64,000 nt of DNA from Hermatobates lingyangjiaoensis (GCA_026182355.1 JAPFBL010000119.1:1436001-1500000); one strand, 5' to 3'; positions 10,726 to 22,195 are shown, numbered from the stretch's first letter. Numbers and translations are program-made. The notes: generated by a model not told the origin, from the sequence alone.

Positions 10726-11025
10726 TTTTATTTTATTTCTTTATTTTAATCGTTTGATCAGTGGTTCTAACTGACCATTCTTTTTTACTCATATATATAG
10801 ATATATATATTTTAAGAACAAATACAAAAAGGAAACTTTGATTCATTGTTCCAATTAATGAAACAATTGGAAATCACGAAATATTATTTTTGATGATAAC
10901 TAATTGAATTGATGTGAATTCAAATTTTTTCACATATTTAATAATATTCCTGATAATATTTTTATTCTTGATTAAGTCTGGTTGTTAGAAAACATAAAAA
11001 AGAAATAACAAGGGATTGTACTTAC

Positions 11026-11158
11026 TGGGAGGAGGTAATGGGTAGGTAAGGTGTAGATGATGACAGAGACAGATGGTCATAGATGGAGGACGCTCCACGA
11101 GGTCTCCAGACTGCGTCAGCCAATCTTCGAACTTCTTCAAGGATTCTCGGACGCCATC
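11026..11158 (-). CDS. Candidate coding exon, product unknown
   Basis: Minus-strand 133-nt stretch ending in a perfect donor (CTCCCA then GTAAGT, donor at 11025-11020). It is open in frame from DGVRESLKKFEDW through LTQSGDLVERPP to YPLPP. GC content is near 50%, well above the flanks. The acceptor (gtgtttgag) has a weak pyrimidine tract, so the true 5' boundary may lie elsewhere. The amphipathic, charged first half looks protein-like. No family is recognised, and linkage to the other minus-strand exon candidates is unproven. Confidence 0.35.
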
Positions 11159-11589
11159 CTCAAACACTCAACTTGCTATCAATATTTCATAATGCATCAT
11201 AAATAAAATATTTTTTAAAATATATATACAAAGAAATAAATACAAAGAAAGCATAATAAAATCCTATTAATCGAACGTTTTTAAGAATGTGTGGATTTTC
11301 CCCCAATATGATAATGTCTAAATATTAAATAGAATTAATTTTAAACTTACAAATGATGGAATGAAAGTTTTTATTCATACATGTTCATATAAATCATTAC
11401 ACATCAGCTGTTTGAGGTTGTTTTACAACTAAAACCAAGCACACGAAAAAACAACTAATCAGTTTTGGGAAAACTTTGTTACCTGAGTTACAGGAGATTC
11501 AAAAGTATTATCGAAGATTCCAAAAGCAGACAAGAATGATATTTCATAAATATATAAATAAACAGAAAGGACCCTCGTAAAAGAGATGA

Positions 11590-11695
11590 CAGAAACTCAC
11601 TACTATATTTTTACCCCATCGTCATCAGATGCAGAGGTAAGTGAGTCGCTCGGAAGACAAGCGACAACTCCAAAATATATATATATATATATACC
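11590..11695 (-). ncRNA. Hammerhead-like motif (family E) next to (TA)n
   Basis: Minus-strand CTGATGA (11628-11622) followed by CGATGGGGTA, then AAAATATAGTAGTGAG. The stem-II hairpin is damaged, but the downstream part matches the motif at 305-340. A (TA)n array lies at 11672-11692, upstream on the minus strand, and the tail runs toward 11530. Confidence 0.4.
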
Positions 11696-12340
11696 ATATA
11701 TAGCATTACAAGATATATTGACAACCAGATAGAATAGTTCTTAAATAACATCAGCTCTCAAGTCAGTTTTACAGGCTCAAATAAAATTCTGAGATGTCAA
11801 TGTTTCCGTCAATTTAAACCATTTTTCACAAACAGAAATAAATATTTATGTTGTAAGAAAAATTGAAAAATTTCACATTACTGGAGAGCTAACAACATAA
11901 ACTTATTCAAATTGTTATTCAGTAAATTCTTACTTCTGTTTTTTGAAACAATTTAAAAAAAAAATGCAAGTTTTGCATTTGAGAGTTTGAACCTGGAATA
12001 CTGAGTTTCATATCCTATAAAATATAAAACATTCATTACAGACAATATATTAAATTTCTGAATAAAAATATAACATTTTTATAATTTATATATAATTAAA
12101 TTTAATTACAGAGCGCATGAATAATGACAGTACAGACATGGTATTAGCCATGCTTAGCTTTATATTTAAAGCCTTTAGCCATATCTTCGTATGTACAATA
12201 GTATTTAGACATATTTCAACCATGAAAGATTCCTCTTTTTTTTATATTATTTGAATATATTTTGGTATATATCACATATATATTCTTTTTTATATAAACA
12301 ATTATATAAAACGATTCAACAAACTAAATAATCTAAGTTA
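11696..12340. other. AT-rich sequence, nothing recognised
   Basis: No feature seen apart from simple A/T runs. Confidence 0.5.
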
Positions 12341-12359
12341 ACAAAAAGAAATGCATACA

Positions 12360-12610
12360 AAGTTCATGACAATTCACTACTATTTTCGACTCAGTCGCCA
12401 TCAGGTAATTATGTATTTCGCTCTTTGAAGACAGGTGAGCCTACTCGGTGCGACTCCCAACTTTTTACCTTATGACGACGAAGTCAAAATACAGTAGTGG
12501 GGTTTTGTGATCTCCCGTATGTTATTTTCTAAATGGTCTAATCTAAATTGATATATCAATTCTGATGACGATTCGTCGAAATACCAAAGTGATTTTTTGT
12601 AATGTTTTCT
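12360..12610. ncRNA. Facing hammerhead-like motifs (families G and H)
   Basis: Minus strand 12374-12412: core CTGATGG (last base changed), hairpin GAC-TGA-GTC, GAAAATAGTAGTG. Plus strand 12556-12590: CTGATGA at 12562-12568, tight hairpin CGA-TTCG-type loop, GAAATACC, AAAGTGAT. Between them at about 12478-12500 a further degenerate copy (gacgacgaagtcaaaatacagtagtg) is visible. Their flanks share the 'actcacttt'-type tail seen in other families. Confidence 0.4.
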
Positions 12611-12689
12611 TTCTTTTTGTGTCGTAGCCTTTTGATGAACTGACAATATATCTTTTTTGAGTTTGATTTATATATTTATACTTTAAAAA

Positions 12690-12790
12690 CAAAAAGGAGC
12701 ACAAATAAAAGCTAGACAACACTGGGACTCTCTTTCAATAGTTCGACCCTTTTATCGGTCATTCTCAGGAAAGTACGTGCTACGCTGAGA
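12690..12790 (-). ncRNA. Hammerhead-like motif (family I), 5-bp stem I
   Basis: Minus strand: CTTTC, core CTGAGAA (12768-12762; the invariant G is A), hairpin GACC-loop-GGTC, GAA, CTAT, T, then GAAAG, which pairs perfectly with the opening CTTTC. All three stems are visible, but the core substitution should prevent activity. Confidence 0.45.
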
Positions 12791-12824
12791 ATACATATAT
12801 AAACTATGTAAGCCATAGTATGAA

Positions 12825-12855
12825 ATACATGGCATACATCATGTATGCCATGTAT
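12825..12855. repeat. Short perfect palindrome, 15-bp arms
   Basis: ATACATGGCATACAT, one C, and the exact reverse complement. No flanking element explains it. It could be a small hairpin or a degenerate binding site. Confidence 0.8.
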
Positions 12856-12859
12856 TGAT

Positions 12860-13868
12860 TCTACATACATTAATAGGATGCATATCTTTGAACCAAAACA
12901 GCTGTTGTTCGTCAGTAACCCTTGATCTCATTCTACAACTTGAAAAAAACTATTTCTTTTGTTTGAAAGATATTAGAATCTATTTCTGAATGGCTCACCA
13001 TAATTTAGACTTTCATTTTCATTTTACATGCTTGTTTTAAAAACTAAAAACCTCTTATGTATAAAAACCTAAAAAAAAATTAAAACTTTACAATCAGAAG
13101 CACAAAAAACAGAAACAACCAAAATCTTCATTGATTTCAGTAACACGCAAACTTCAGAAGAAATAAAGAAGCATATAAGTGAAAAAGCAAAGCGGTTAAT
13201 TTTATACTGACGTTACTTAAAATTTTGAATTTGTAATGTTTTCAGAATTAAAACATTTTCAATGGGAGATCAACAGTGGAAAACGATTTTTTCAACCTTG
13301 CAGTGTCGTGTGTCTTCCTCACTTTTTGATCTCCCGAGGAACTGAAAATTAAAGTCTGATAGCGTGTGTTATTTCTTTAATTTGTCATTTTTTTATAATT
13401 GTTTAACTATTGCTAGATGTCCATAATAATTTTTGCCACATTCCAGAGTATGTATATATATATTATTAAATAGAACGCCATATATTAGATTTATCAATTT
13501 ACTTTTTCCCTTTTCATATTTCCTGCGTATAATTTTCTACTTCACATCCCCAATCAATAGAGGTATCTTCCAATGAATGGTTTTATGTTCATTGCAACAT
13601 ACTTCGATTTATCAAGAATCATCTTTATGCTTACTACAACGCTTCAACTTGCAACACATGATTCATATGTATATTTATATATATATAACTTAAATTAATA
13701 CTACATTAATATGGCTTACTATATTAATACTTACCATACTCACATTACCTTCCAACATATAATTAATATGTGTATGAAATGTTATGTAGAAAATGTGAAA
13801 AGGTAACAATAAAATTGATAAATTCAAAATATGGCAAGCATAATAAGCCTATAGAAATGGCTCCTCCA
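12860..13868. other. AT-rich sequence, nothing recognised
   Basis: No reliable coding or RNA feature seen up to the (TA)n array at 13881. Confidence 0.45.
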
Positions 13869-13877
13869 AAATATCAT

Positions 13878-13880
<3 letters not shown>

Positions 13881-13915
<35 letters not shown>

Positions 13916-14215
13916 TTTTTTTCGTTGGAAATACGATCCAAAACGGACAAATATAGTTCAATATAAACAAAGAAACATAGAGAAATCAGAAGAACACACT
14001 TACAGTCTCTAATTTTCGGTTTGAACCGTCTTCAGGAGAGATAAGAGAGGGAAACCAAGCGCACTGGATCAGAGACGGTTGGTCCAACCGTCTCTGATCC
14101 AGTGCGCTTGGTTTCCCTCTCTTATCTCTCCTGAAGACGGTTCAAACCGAAAATTAGAGACTGTAAGTGTGTTCTTCTGATTTCTCTATGTTTCTTTGTT
14201 TATATTGAACTATTA

Positions 14216-14259
<44 letters not shown>

Positions 14260-14264
14260 TATAC
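13881..14264. repeat. 261-bp near-perfect palindrome with two complete hammerhead motifs, flanked by (TA)n
   Basis: The palindrome runs from about 13953 to 14213, centred on 14083 (acggttgg-t-ccaaccgt), with 130-bp arms that appear identical. Each arm is a family B unit. The plus-strand motif at 14125-14163 reads TCTC, CTGAAGA (14131-14137), CGGTT-CA-AACCG hairpin, GAA, AATT, A, GAGA; the minus-strand mirror is at 14003-14041. The outer end joins (TA)n arrays on both sides (13881-13913 and 14216-14264). The identity of the arms implies recent formation or gene conversion. RNA from either strand would fold into a 130-bp hairpin. Confidence 0.85.
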
Positions 14265-14279
14265 ATTGATAAAAATATC

Positions 14280-14400
14280 GACCGTAAAATAGAAACAAAA
14301 TTAAAGTTTATCAGGACTCGGTCAGTTCTTCAGGTTGACCGTTAAACTTAAACTCTCATTGACAACGTTTCAGTTTTTATTTAAATAAAACAAACAAGAG
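14280..14400 (-). repeat. Family T repeat, minus copy
   Basis: Carries the family T tail on the minus strand (aatgagagttt..., ctgaagaactgaccgagtcc, tttattttgtttctattttacggtc), seen also at 14611, 15927, 27743 and 27874. It is truncated at the motif: only gaaacgttgtcaatgag remains. Confidence 0.6.
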
Positions 14401-14610
14401 AGTTGTTGAAATCTACAGACTATTTTTCTTTGTAAAATAATTTCTAATGTAATATTGTTTTTCTGTTTCAAAATTTTATACTTCTGTAAGTTTTTTCACT
14501 AACCTATTATCAAAATTTCTATTGTAATTTCTTATTTGTAACTAATTGCGCTTTTTATGTATGTATGATTTTTAGAATGATTGAATTATTTCTTATATCT
14601 CCTCTGTTTT

Positions 14611-14725
14611 GTAGGCCGACGAAAAAGGTTTTAAATAAAAACCTAAACTTTGGCAATGAGAGTTTAATTTTAACCTGAAGAACTGACCGAGTCCTGATAA
14701 ACTTTAATTTTGTATATATATATTT
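14611..14725 (+). repeat. Family T repeat with degenerate hammerhead layout
   Basis: ggccgacgaaaaagg, GGTTTT-AAAT-AAAACC hairpin, then a decayed 'ctaaactttggcaatgagag' where other copies read GAAACGTTGGC. The tail ctgaagaactgaccgag leads to a (TA)n at about 14714. The reading frame covering this region is accidental. Confidence 0.55.
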
Positions 14726-14979
14726 AAACTTACACCATAAGAACACAACCAAATTATACAACTCACTTCTAATTCTAATTGTAATTATGAGATTCAAAAT
14801 ATAGAAGTGAGATGTATCAGCTCTTTCTATTAATATGATGATAATATGATATGATATCCTTGTGGACCGAACTTCTTTGTTTATATATATGGACAAATAT
14901 GTGTACTTTAGCTGAATTATGCAGTTACAACGTCGCCTGAAAATAATATACACGGTCAATTATTAAATGCACTGATATG

Positions 14980-15200
14980 TGGTACAGGTGTTAGACCCAA
15001 TGTACACTCACTTGAGGACGTAAGAAGAGTAGCGGGCGCCTAGTCAACGGTATCTGCCCCAGAAGCAACCCGAGTCGAGACTGAACTAAACTGACTCACA
15101 CGCTTTTGATTCCGGAGTGGGGGCCATACCCCTGACGGTCCACCTATGAAAGTGTCACCTCTTCGGTAGGATCACAACTGAATCATGACCGAAAATATCT
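14980..15200. other. GC-richer island, unclassified
   Basis: About 200 bp with much higher GC than the surroundings (gggcgcctagtcaac, gattccggagtgggggcc). The phrase 'attccggag' also occurs in the LINE-like segment at 54.5 kb. It may be part of a non-LTR element 3' end, but no protein motif or boundary could be fixed. Confidence 0.3.
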
Positions 15201-15780
15201 TCTGGAGATCAATAGACGCTTCGTTATTATAGATTAAAGTCCACCTACACCCACTACAACATCTCATCTATTATGCCTATACTACAATTATCATCATCCG
15301 AATAATCCATCAAAAGCTTTTATTTATAAATGTTGATAATGTCTTATGCTTAATGACTGATATTTAGTCAAGTTATCAAATATTATCACTCCAGACAGCA
15401 ATAAAAATACAAAGTAGCAAGACACGTACCTAAATATCATAACTACATTTACACATGGAATATGTTTTGATAAATCAATTAAATTTACCATTTACTTTTC
15501 TATGTACAATTCGACTCCGAAGTCAAATCTCATTTACTTCGAAAAATGTTTGTCTGACTTTCTGCTCATTATCACAGTTTAATTTTATATTTCTTTAATT
15601 ACAATCAATCTTTTAAAATTTAGACATGATATATAACTTAGTAGTATAGTTAAATATTTTGTCGACTAGTTCTGTATACAACTTGTATAATAACGTATTG
15701 TTTTCTTGACCACAATTTACTAATAACAACTTTTTCTTCTTCTTGCAGTTTGGTCAGGGTTAATATACGGATCACCTTTT

Positions 15781-15821
15781 CGCCAACATTTTGTCTTTAT
15801 TTTAAGACATCCTCAGGGCCC
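15781..15821 (-). ncRNA. Hammerhead-like motif (family K)
   Basis: Minus strand: GGGCC, CTGAGGA (15816-15810), hairpin GTCTT-AAAATA-AAGAC, AAA in place of GAA, ATGT, T, then GGC, able to pair with GCC as stem I. All stems are present; the G-to-A change should inactivate it. Confidence 0.45.
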
Positions 15822-15839
15822 TGATACAATTTCCATTGT

Positions 15840-16078
15840 AATTTCTTAATTGTAACTAATTGCACTTTAATGTATGTTTGATTTTTGAATGATTGTATTA
15901 TTTCTTATATTTCCTCTGTTTTTGTAGGCCTATGAAAAAGGTTTTAAATAAAGATCGAAACGTTGGCAATGAGAGTTTGATTTGAACCAGAAGAACTGAC
16001 CGAGTCCCGATAAACTTTAGTTTTGTTTCTATTCCACGGTCGATACTTTTATCAATAGATTATATATATATTATTTTG
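15840..16078 (+). repeat. Family T repeat
   Basis: A long family T copy. Upstream sequence (ttgtaactaattgcactt, tttcttatatttcctctg) matches that before the 14611 copy, so the repeat is more than 200 bp. The motif at 15927-15968 reads GGCC, TATGAAA, hairpin GGTTTT...AAGATC, GAA, ACGT, T, GGC. GCC and GGC can form stem I, but all copies lack one core G, so the loss predates their spread. The tail ends near tcgatacttttatcaata, next to a short (TA)n. Confidence 0.6.
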
Positions 16079-16079
16079 T

Positions 16080-16785
16080 AAATATTTATTCCTAGCGAAA
16101 TTATGTCGTGGTTTAAAAAATTAGAAATATCAGTCATTCCAACACTACTCTGAGACTTTGGAGTATTATGGAGAGATTTGGTTGGTCTCCATCCAGACCC
16201 TGATTAGCTATTTTTAGTAAACCAAACGTTCGTTTGCTTCTCCACAAGAAGCCTCGTCTTATGAATAAAATACCTTTTTAGAAGGAAGCTCTGATTGGTT
16301 CGGTGACATTTAAAAAATAAAAATTACTGAGCGCTGACTCCTATTTGTTCCCGCTGTTGAAAGGCAAACGTAAATAAATAATGCCACCTAACTCTGACGG
16401 CTGCTGTTTATCGCGGACACCGAGCTATCGATGCTTGACTTTGGGCGCTCGTATACGAAGAGAATGCTTTGGAATATACGACAGGAAGACAATTGTTGAA
16501 TTTTCAATCTTCTGATCAAAGTTAACTTTAAATTATTGTCAATTCGAGAACTTATTCACGAATTAAATCGAGTATGAACCGAATTGTAGCAAGGAATCAC
16601 AGCAGCTAAACCCTACACTAGCTGACTTCGAGACAAATTTTAGTAATTTTATTTATTTTTTTGGCTATATGAAATCTAAAAACATAGAAATATTATTACC
16701 ATATGCTTTCTAAGAAATAATGAAAATCACATCGATTTTTCATTAATTCAGTAACTTTGATTAATGCTTATTAGTGCTTATGACG
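16080..16785. other. Unclassified region with a moderately GC-rich stretch
   Basis: 16200-16500 is less AT-rich and contains ctctgattggt (CCAAT-type) and gagctatcgatgc (a DREF-like TATCGATG). It could be a promoter or unclassified repeat; no exon or core promoter can be assigned. Confidence 0.25.
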
Positions 16786-17133
16786 TAGATGTTATTATTA
16801 GGAGAGCCAGTTTAGCTCAGTGACAACGTGCTTGCCTCTTAACTGGTAGGTCCGGGGGTTCAATACCCGCTCTGGCCATCGTTTTATTCACATGGAAGGT
16901 GAATAACTCTGATCACGTGTACCTCGGGGAGGACGTTAAGCTATCGGTACCGAGCCTGTACGATGTCAAGTACTCGTTAAAGATCTCTACTCTAAATACA
17001 CTTGAGTCAGGCAAAACTTAAAACTTCCAATGTAAAATCAACCTTGTTTGGATAGTATCACAAAGGCCAATGTTTGGTGTACGTGTGCTCTCATGTATGA
17101 CTGCCGCTGTAACCTAACCTAGATGTTATTATT
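16786..17133 (+). mobile_element. tRNA-Lys-derived SINE with 14-bp target duplication
   Basis: The SINE (16800-17119) is bounded by the duplication TAGATGTTATTATT at 16786-16799 and 17120-17133. The head resembles tRNA-Lys(CTT): GCCAG and CTGGC acceptor strands, a pol III A box (TTTAGCTCAGTGACAACG), an anticodon-loop region CTCTTAA, and a B box (GGGGTTCAATACCC). The body (gtgaataactctgatcacg... cctcggggaggacg...) and tail (ctgccgctgtaacctaacc) are shared with copies at 18.6, 41.5 and 53.2 kb. This is the best preserved copy here and defines the family ends. Confidence 0.9.
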
Positions 17134-18120
17134 GGAAATCTTTATTTTCAAAAAAAAGTTTCTGGCAATATCAAGTTTAGTATAGAGATTACATCCATTA
17201 ATATTAATTTTTCTTTGATATTTGCACTTTTTTTTAACCTTGATGAGCTACGTCATTTATTGCTTTCATTTAAAGTATACGTTAAATTACTTAATGTAAA
17301 AATTTTCTATGTTAAAATTGGCCCTTTAGAAACAGGGTTTCTAAATTGATTTGTATGTGGTTTTTATTTTATTTTTTTCTAGTTTTTCTCCCAGGTAGTA
17401 CGCCTGCCATGAGGGAATTTATTTATTTATGCTAAATGTACGGCTTATAGCATTTCATGTATTAAATACAAAACATTACATAGATATAAACATTAAACTA
17501 AATTTTACAGGTGTGTGTGTTTTTGTGTAAGTTGGTGAACAGTAGATCTCAAAAACATAAAACAGTTATAACCAATTTTCATATTTATCCTACATTACTC
17601 ATTTTCGCTGAGAGTAAACAACGAAATTATCCATTTTTTTAAGGAGATACTTCAGCTGAAAAAAAAGCAGTTTTTTTTGCAAATTGGTCGAGAACTGTTC
17701 CTACAAGTTTGATTGAAATATCTGAGGATCTGCATTTACTGTGGAAATTTAATAGGTACAGAATATGCATAATGTAAAAATCACCTTTAAGTTTTAAAAG
17801 TTTAAAAAACTGTTTTGGAATATGAATAAACCAACTTTTGAAATATTGAACGTAAGGCATTGAAATGTAGATGATACATTTAAATTTGATCTGGATTGAT
17901 TAAATTGATAAGCTCATATAAACGTGGTCAGCTATGACAAATAATCTAAGAAAACAGCTTGAAGTGATGCTCAACAAGCTCTCCTTTGAATGAAGAAATA
18001 TTTTATAAAGCTTTGTAACAACACATTGCCAATTTAATTCACTTATAAAGTCAAATTTATAAATAAAGGTATAAATATTGAATTAATAGAAATTTTTGTA
18101 ATTAATAATTTTTTGTCAAG
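17134..18120. other. AT-rich sequence, nothing recognised
   Basis: No feature supported. The 73-residue minus-strand frame at 17639-17860 has no recognisable domain. Confidence 0.45.
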
Positions 18121-18124
18121 CCTG

Positions 18125-18300
18125 AAGTTATTATTATTATTATTAATTGAGGATGACTATAGCACTGCGTCCTAAGAACTATTGTACTTCCCCTCTTCTA
18201 TACTAAAGTACCCCAGTTAGCTTCAGCATCTCCAAGAAGCACATCACTTTTGCTGGGTCCAACAGCAAGCCAGAAATTATTAAGGACTTTAAGAACTTAT
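18125..18300 (-). mobile_element. LINE 3'-end fragment with (TAA)n tail
   Basis: On the minus strand the sequence ends cgcagtgctatagtcatcc-tcaatt followed by (TAA)n at 18129-18147 of the plus strand. The same end plus TAA tail occurs at 54.35 kb. This fits a truncated non-LTR element of a clade with TAA-type tails (I or Jockey-like), but the short length prevents classification. Confidence 0.5.
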
Positions 18301-18574
18301 AATTTAATTTTGGAAACCAAAAATCCAACATTTTTCAGATACTCCTTTAAATTCAAAATTGGTTAGTCCTTAGTTGATATAAGTCATGATAGCTTAATAG
18401 AAACCATTACAGCTTAATATAGAAAGTTGACTCAAACGTTGCATACAAATGTTAATAGAAGGGAGCAAAAAAACTCTTAATTGATAATGTACTTTCTTCT
18501 TTGTACTTCTTATTAGCTGCTAATGGTATTAGAATCATAGTCGATATTTATCGTACATAATTGATATAACGTAA

Positions 18575-19215
18575 ATACTCGCCTCTGAAGTTGTAGGTCC
18601 GGGGTTCGATCCCCACCTGGCCCTCGATTTATTCACGCGGGAGGTGAATAAATCTGAGGACATCATACCTCGGAGAGGATGTTAAACCTGTTTTGACCTG
18701 TGTTCCTTGCCCTCTCAGCCATTTTAACCAGAATCATTCAGGTCGAACAGTGCTGTTCTTTAGCCACTTTCGACCGCTCCAAAGCGCCCGAGGTGACCAC
18801 GCGGAGGCGGGCCTGCACGATACTACGTCGCGCATCAAGATTTGCGCCACATATCAGTACCAGGTCATCGTACTCAAATCGGGTATCAAAATAAATATTT
18901 AGCCTGATACTTTTAGGTGACTACCATAAAGGCTTTTCTAACTCCGACCAACAGAGCGGGGGGGGGGGGGGGGATCTACATGCTACCGGTCACCCGTGGG
19001 ACTATTGGGCCTCTGCCGGGAGGGATGAAGTGCTCTTTTCATTTGTCCAATGTCCTATACGACTTGAGGAATGCGTTCCGATATTTGCCACTGAAGGGCT
19101 TCTCGTACAGAGAACGTTAATAGTCTGTCCCTAGCCTGTTCGATATCAGGTACTCGTTAAAGATCCCTACTTAAAATACACCTAGTTAGACAAAATTTAC
19201 GACTTCCAATGTAGA
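18575..19215 (+). mobile_element. SINE copy split by a GC-rich segment
   Basis: tRNA-like B box and body at 18580-18690 (ggttcgatccccacctggcc, cgggaggtgaata) and the rest of the body at 19115-19215 (gtactcgttaaagatcccta, ccaatgtagaatcaac). About 420 bp of GC-rich sequence separates them, including a 16-base G run (18958-18973) and a fragment translating in two frames without recognisable domains. The A-box end is decayed. The insert's identity is unknown. Confidence 0.6.
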
Positions 19216-19219
19216 ATCA

Positions 19220-19325
19220 ACAGGATATTTGACTCGCCCATTTCTAAAATGGGTGCCAAATAATAAATGAGCCACAATTTCCACCCCTAGAACAACACTT
19301 AAAGGTGAAACTTATAAGTGTGGCC
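19220..19325 (-). pseudogene. LINE ORF2 fragment (RNase H/C-terminal region)
   Basis: The plus sequence 'aaatgggtgccaaataata' and 'aatgagccacaatttccacc' matches, at about 75%, the LINE fragment at 60.0-60.09 kb ('aaataggtaccaaataaca...'), just upstream of its zinc knuckle. Too short to classify alone. Confidence 0.4.
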
Positions 19326-19764
19326 GTTGGGAAACAAACACAAACATAGTCTACACTTTAATAAATTTAAAGTGGCCAACCTTCTATCTATTAATATAAT
19401 TTTCTTTGAAACCTTTATTGCATTAAATAACACGATTCTATAGAATATTGAATTTCATTAATATTACAGCATTGAATAATTATGAATAATGTTCAATGAA
19501 CTGACGGATATATTTTATGTATATGCGATTAAAATATCTATACAATCGTTATTATCTATGCACATTTTTATCATAGATTTATATTATGTTATAGCTATAC
19601 TATCTAATTCGTCTCAACCAAGTCACTGATATTATCTAGATTTACCTTATGATTTTTATTATGTTATTGCTATACTATTATGTTATAACTAATATGTTAT
19701 TTTATCTATTAAAAATGAATCCTTACATTAAATTGTGTAATATAAGTAGACCATATCCTAAATA

Positions 19765-20335
19765 GTAATAACATAAAATTTATATTAGTCAAACTCGTAA
19801 ACCTTTAAAGACACATGTAAAACAATACCAATACAACTTAAGTAGACAGAAAAAAGATTAGCGTATTATTCTTGCATATAAGCAATGAAAATCATCATAT
19901 TGATTGGACAGGAGCTAGATTTTTGTACGTATAAAAAATCGATGTTGTTAAGAAATATTATTGAATCCTTTCTAATTAAATTCAATAGATCAAATATTAT
20001 AAACATTAGTAACAGTCTCTTCAAGCTTGATACTTTCTTGACGAGGGCAATATCCTCTTCTAAGAGGGTTGACAGCTAGCGGATAGTTTTTTACTCTTTC
20101 TTACTGTACTCCTTTGTTTCCCCAAACATCCCTCTCTGGAAATTTTGTCCTTTCCTGCTTTCACCCTTTTAAAATACCACTCTTCTCAACCTCTCACCAG
20201 ATGTTTTCTGTATCTAGTGTTTCAGTTGGGTTTTTGACTCTAAGGATGACCTCTTGTTACGATTGAAAGATCTTAGTCTTTTTTCCCTTTTCATTTTATT
20301 GGTTTGATCACTAATTAGTAATATATTATTTTTTT
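19765..20335 (+). mobile_element. PLE 3' end: GIY-YIG endonuclease remnant plus family A terminus
   Basis: Codons from about 19775 read KIYISQTRKPLKTHVKQYQY and NLSRQ, the YIG-type strand and following helix of the PLE GIY-YIG endonuclease. A frame change and stops follow, then KKSMLLRNIIESFLIKFN and SLFKLDTFLTRAISS, the C-terminal end of the domain (stop at 20077). About 150 bp of 3' sequence follows (gtcctttcctgctttcacc...), then the family A hammerhead-like motif at 20236-20278 (GACT, CTAAGGA, hairpin, GAAAGATCTTAGTC). The ~60-bp tail ends around tttgatcactaatta. This copy ties family A repeats to a Penelope-like element. It is dead; the core has lost its invariant G. Confidence 0.8.
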
Positions 20336-20455
20336 TATCAATGATGCCATGAGTAAATTTCTGGCTTTCAATACGTTTACACTGTAGAAAGCTGTAATTT
20401 AATATGTATCACATATCATCACATATATATCATCACACCATCACATATATGTATG

Positions 20456-20635
20456 TGATGGGATAAATAATGAGAGTGTCAAGTGATCAGGAAACTGATT
20501 CGATACGTAAGATACTGGATAGCCGAATGAGAATATACTGGTATTCGATAGTAGTCATTTAAAGTATCGCTTACAGGATCTGAGTATCGAATACGTATTC
20601 GATACGCGAGAGTATTCGATATGCCCATCTCTATG
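20456..20635. repeat. Small MITE-like repeat
   Basis: About 180 bp bounded by 'gtgatggg' and 'gcccatctct', with internal repeats of tattcgata/gatacg. Resembles hAT-type MITEs with GATGGG ends. No clear target duplication. Confidence 0.35.
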
Positions 20636-20639
20636 TTAT

Positions 20640-22195
20640 AGCTACTCAATGTATAATTGAATTGATGAGTATACTGTATTTATAATCAACTCATGTATGT
20701 TCCACCTTTTAGACATCTTCATTGCACTATTCATTTTTTATTAGTGTATTGTATTATAACGCTACAGGATATTTCAGTTATCACTAATGTGTTGATCAAA
20801 TCATTTGTTCGAATTCTTGTGTTGATCAAATTCTTGTTCTCAGTCTATCTCATGCTTTATGATAACTAGGTAAGTATGTAGAGCGATATCTCTGAGTATA
20901 GTCATTGATCAGGACACTAAGGAAAATCTATGATATGATCTTATTTTCAATTTTAAATTTGCAAAATTTTGGATCTTTTAAAGGACAACTATGACTTTAC
21001 TATACAAATGCAATTAGCATCCCCAGACGATATAGAGTTTAACCTTTTCTGATGATAGTTGTATCATCGCAATTAAAAGAAAAACTAAAAAACAGTATGC
21101 TGAAGTTAACTACAGTATAATGTTTTTGGAGGTAAAATTATTCTTGAATGCACAACTCTCTCTGAACTGAAGGCTAGGTATTTAGTCATGATAGCAAATT
21201 ATACTTACCAACAACTGTAATTTTACTTTAATGAACTTGAATCTATCGGGGACAGAGAACACGGAATTTTGAGTTTGGTGGTATTGACCCCAGATGGCGA
21301 AAATCATTCCATACCTTAATAGGGTTACTGAAGCATAAGACATAAATTACTGTTAAACAGTTCACAAAAAAACACAAAGAATATATTTATTTGATTTCAA
21401 TGTAAATTAAATCAATATTTTATATTTTTCCCCCAAATATTTAAAGCACAAATATTTTCTTTACTTAAGCTGAAATGATTTTTTTTTCAATTAGTGTAAC
21501 TAAAGCAGTATTTTTCTCAAGCATTAGGATTTCTATTTTTCCAATTACTATTAGTATTAGTCAGTTCTTTCTTATTTATAAATATTTAAATAAATATTAA
21601 ATTTAAATATTTCATGATATTCTATTTTCTAGAATAGATAAGAATATAAATTTTCTATATTATCTTATAGAATAGATAAGAATATAGAATATAGACACAT
21701 GCTGTCATTGAAATTATTTAGTGTCGTTAACAAAAATGACTTTTCACAAAAATATTAAAACAATATGATCAACAGTTAATTCACTCATGTCTATATGATA
21801 TTGAATGTTAAATAAACTGTATGACAGTGTTTTGAAAACTAGATAAGATAGGCACACAAATAATTCTTGGAAAAGGACAGTTTCCTTCTTAGAATAATGT
21901 TTAGACTCATGTTTAACAACATAATAGATTAGTTATGGCCTGCGGAGAGATATCTTTCAAATAAAAATGGGAATCCCGTAGAACATAGATAATAACACTT
22001 GCTGCATCTGCACTTGGCAATCGGTGAATGATTCACCAGTTGAAACGAAATTCAGCTGTTGAGAATGCAGTTAGCCTCCATTCTATAACTAAATGCATAT
22101 TTTATTTCTCAACTTAATATTTATTTATATAGAGGAAATCCCCTGCACACTTCTTTTCACCATATATGCAACATACTCTTTGTGGGGTAAAAGCC
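20640..22195. other. AT-rich sequence, mostly featureless
   Basis: No gene or repeat recognised. 21230-21310 is slightly GC-richer (cagatggcgaaaatc), with a possible minus-strand exon reading MIFAIWGQYHQ, too weak to annotate. Confidence 0.4.

Noticed and set aside
12825..12855. microRNA precursor
   Set aside because: Arms of 15 bp and a one-base loop are too short for a miRNA hairpin.
16806..16880. A functional tRNA-Lys gene
   Set aside because: The tRNA-like head has mismatched arms, continues into a SINE body and is flanked by a target duplication, so it is a SINE head.
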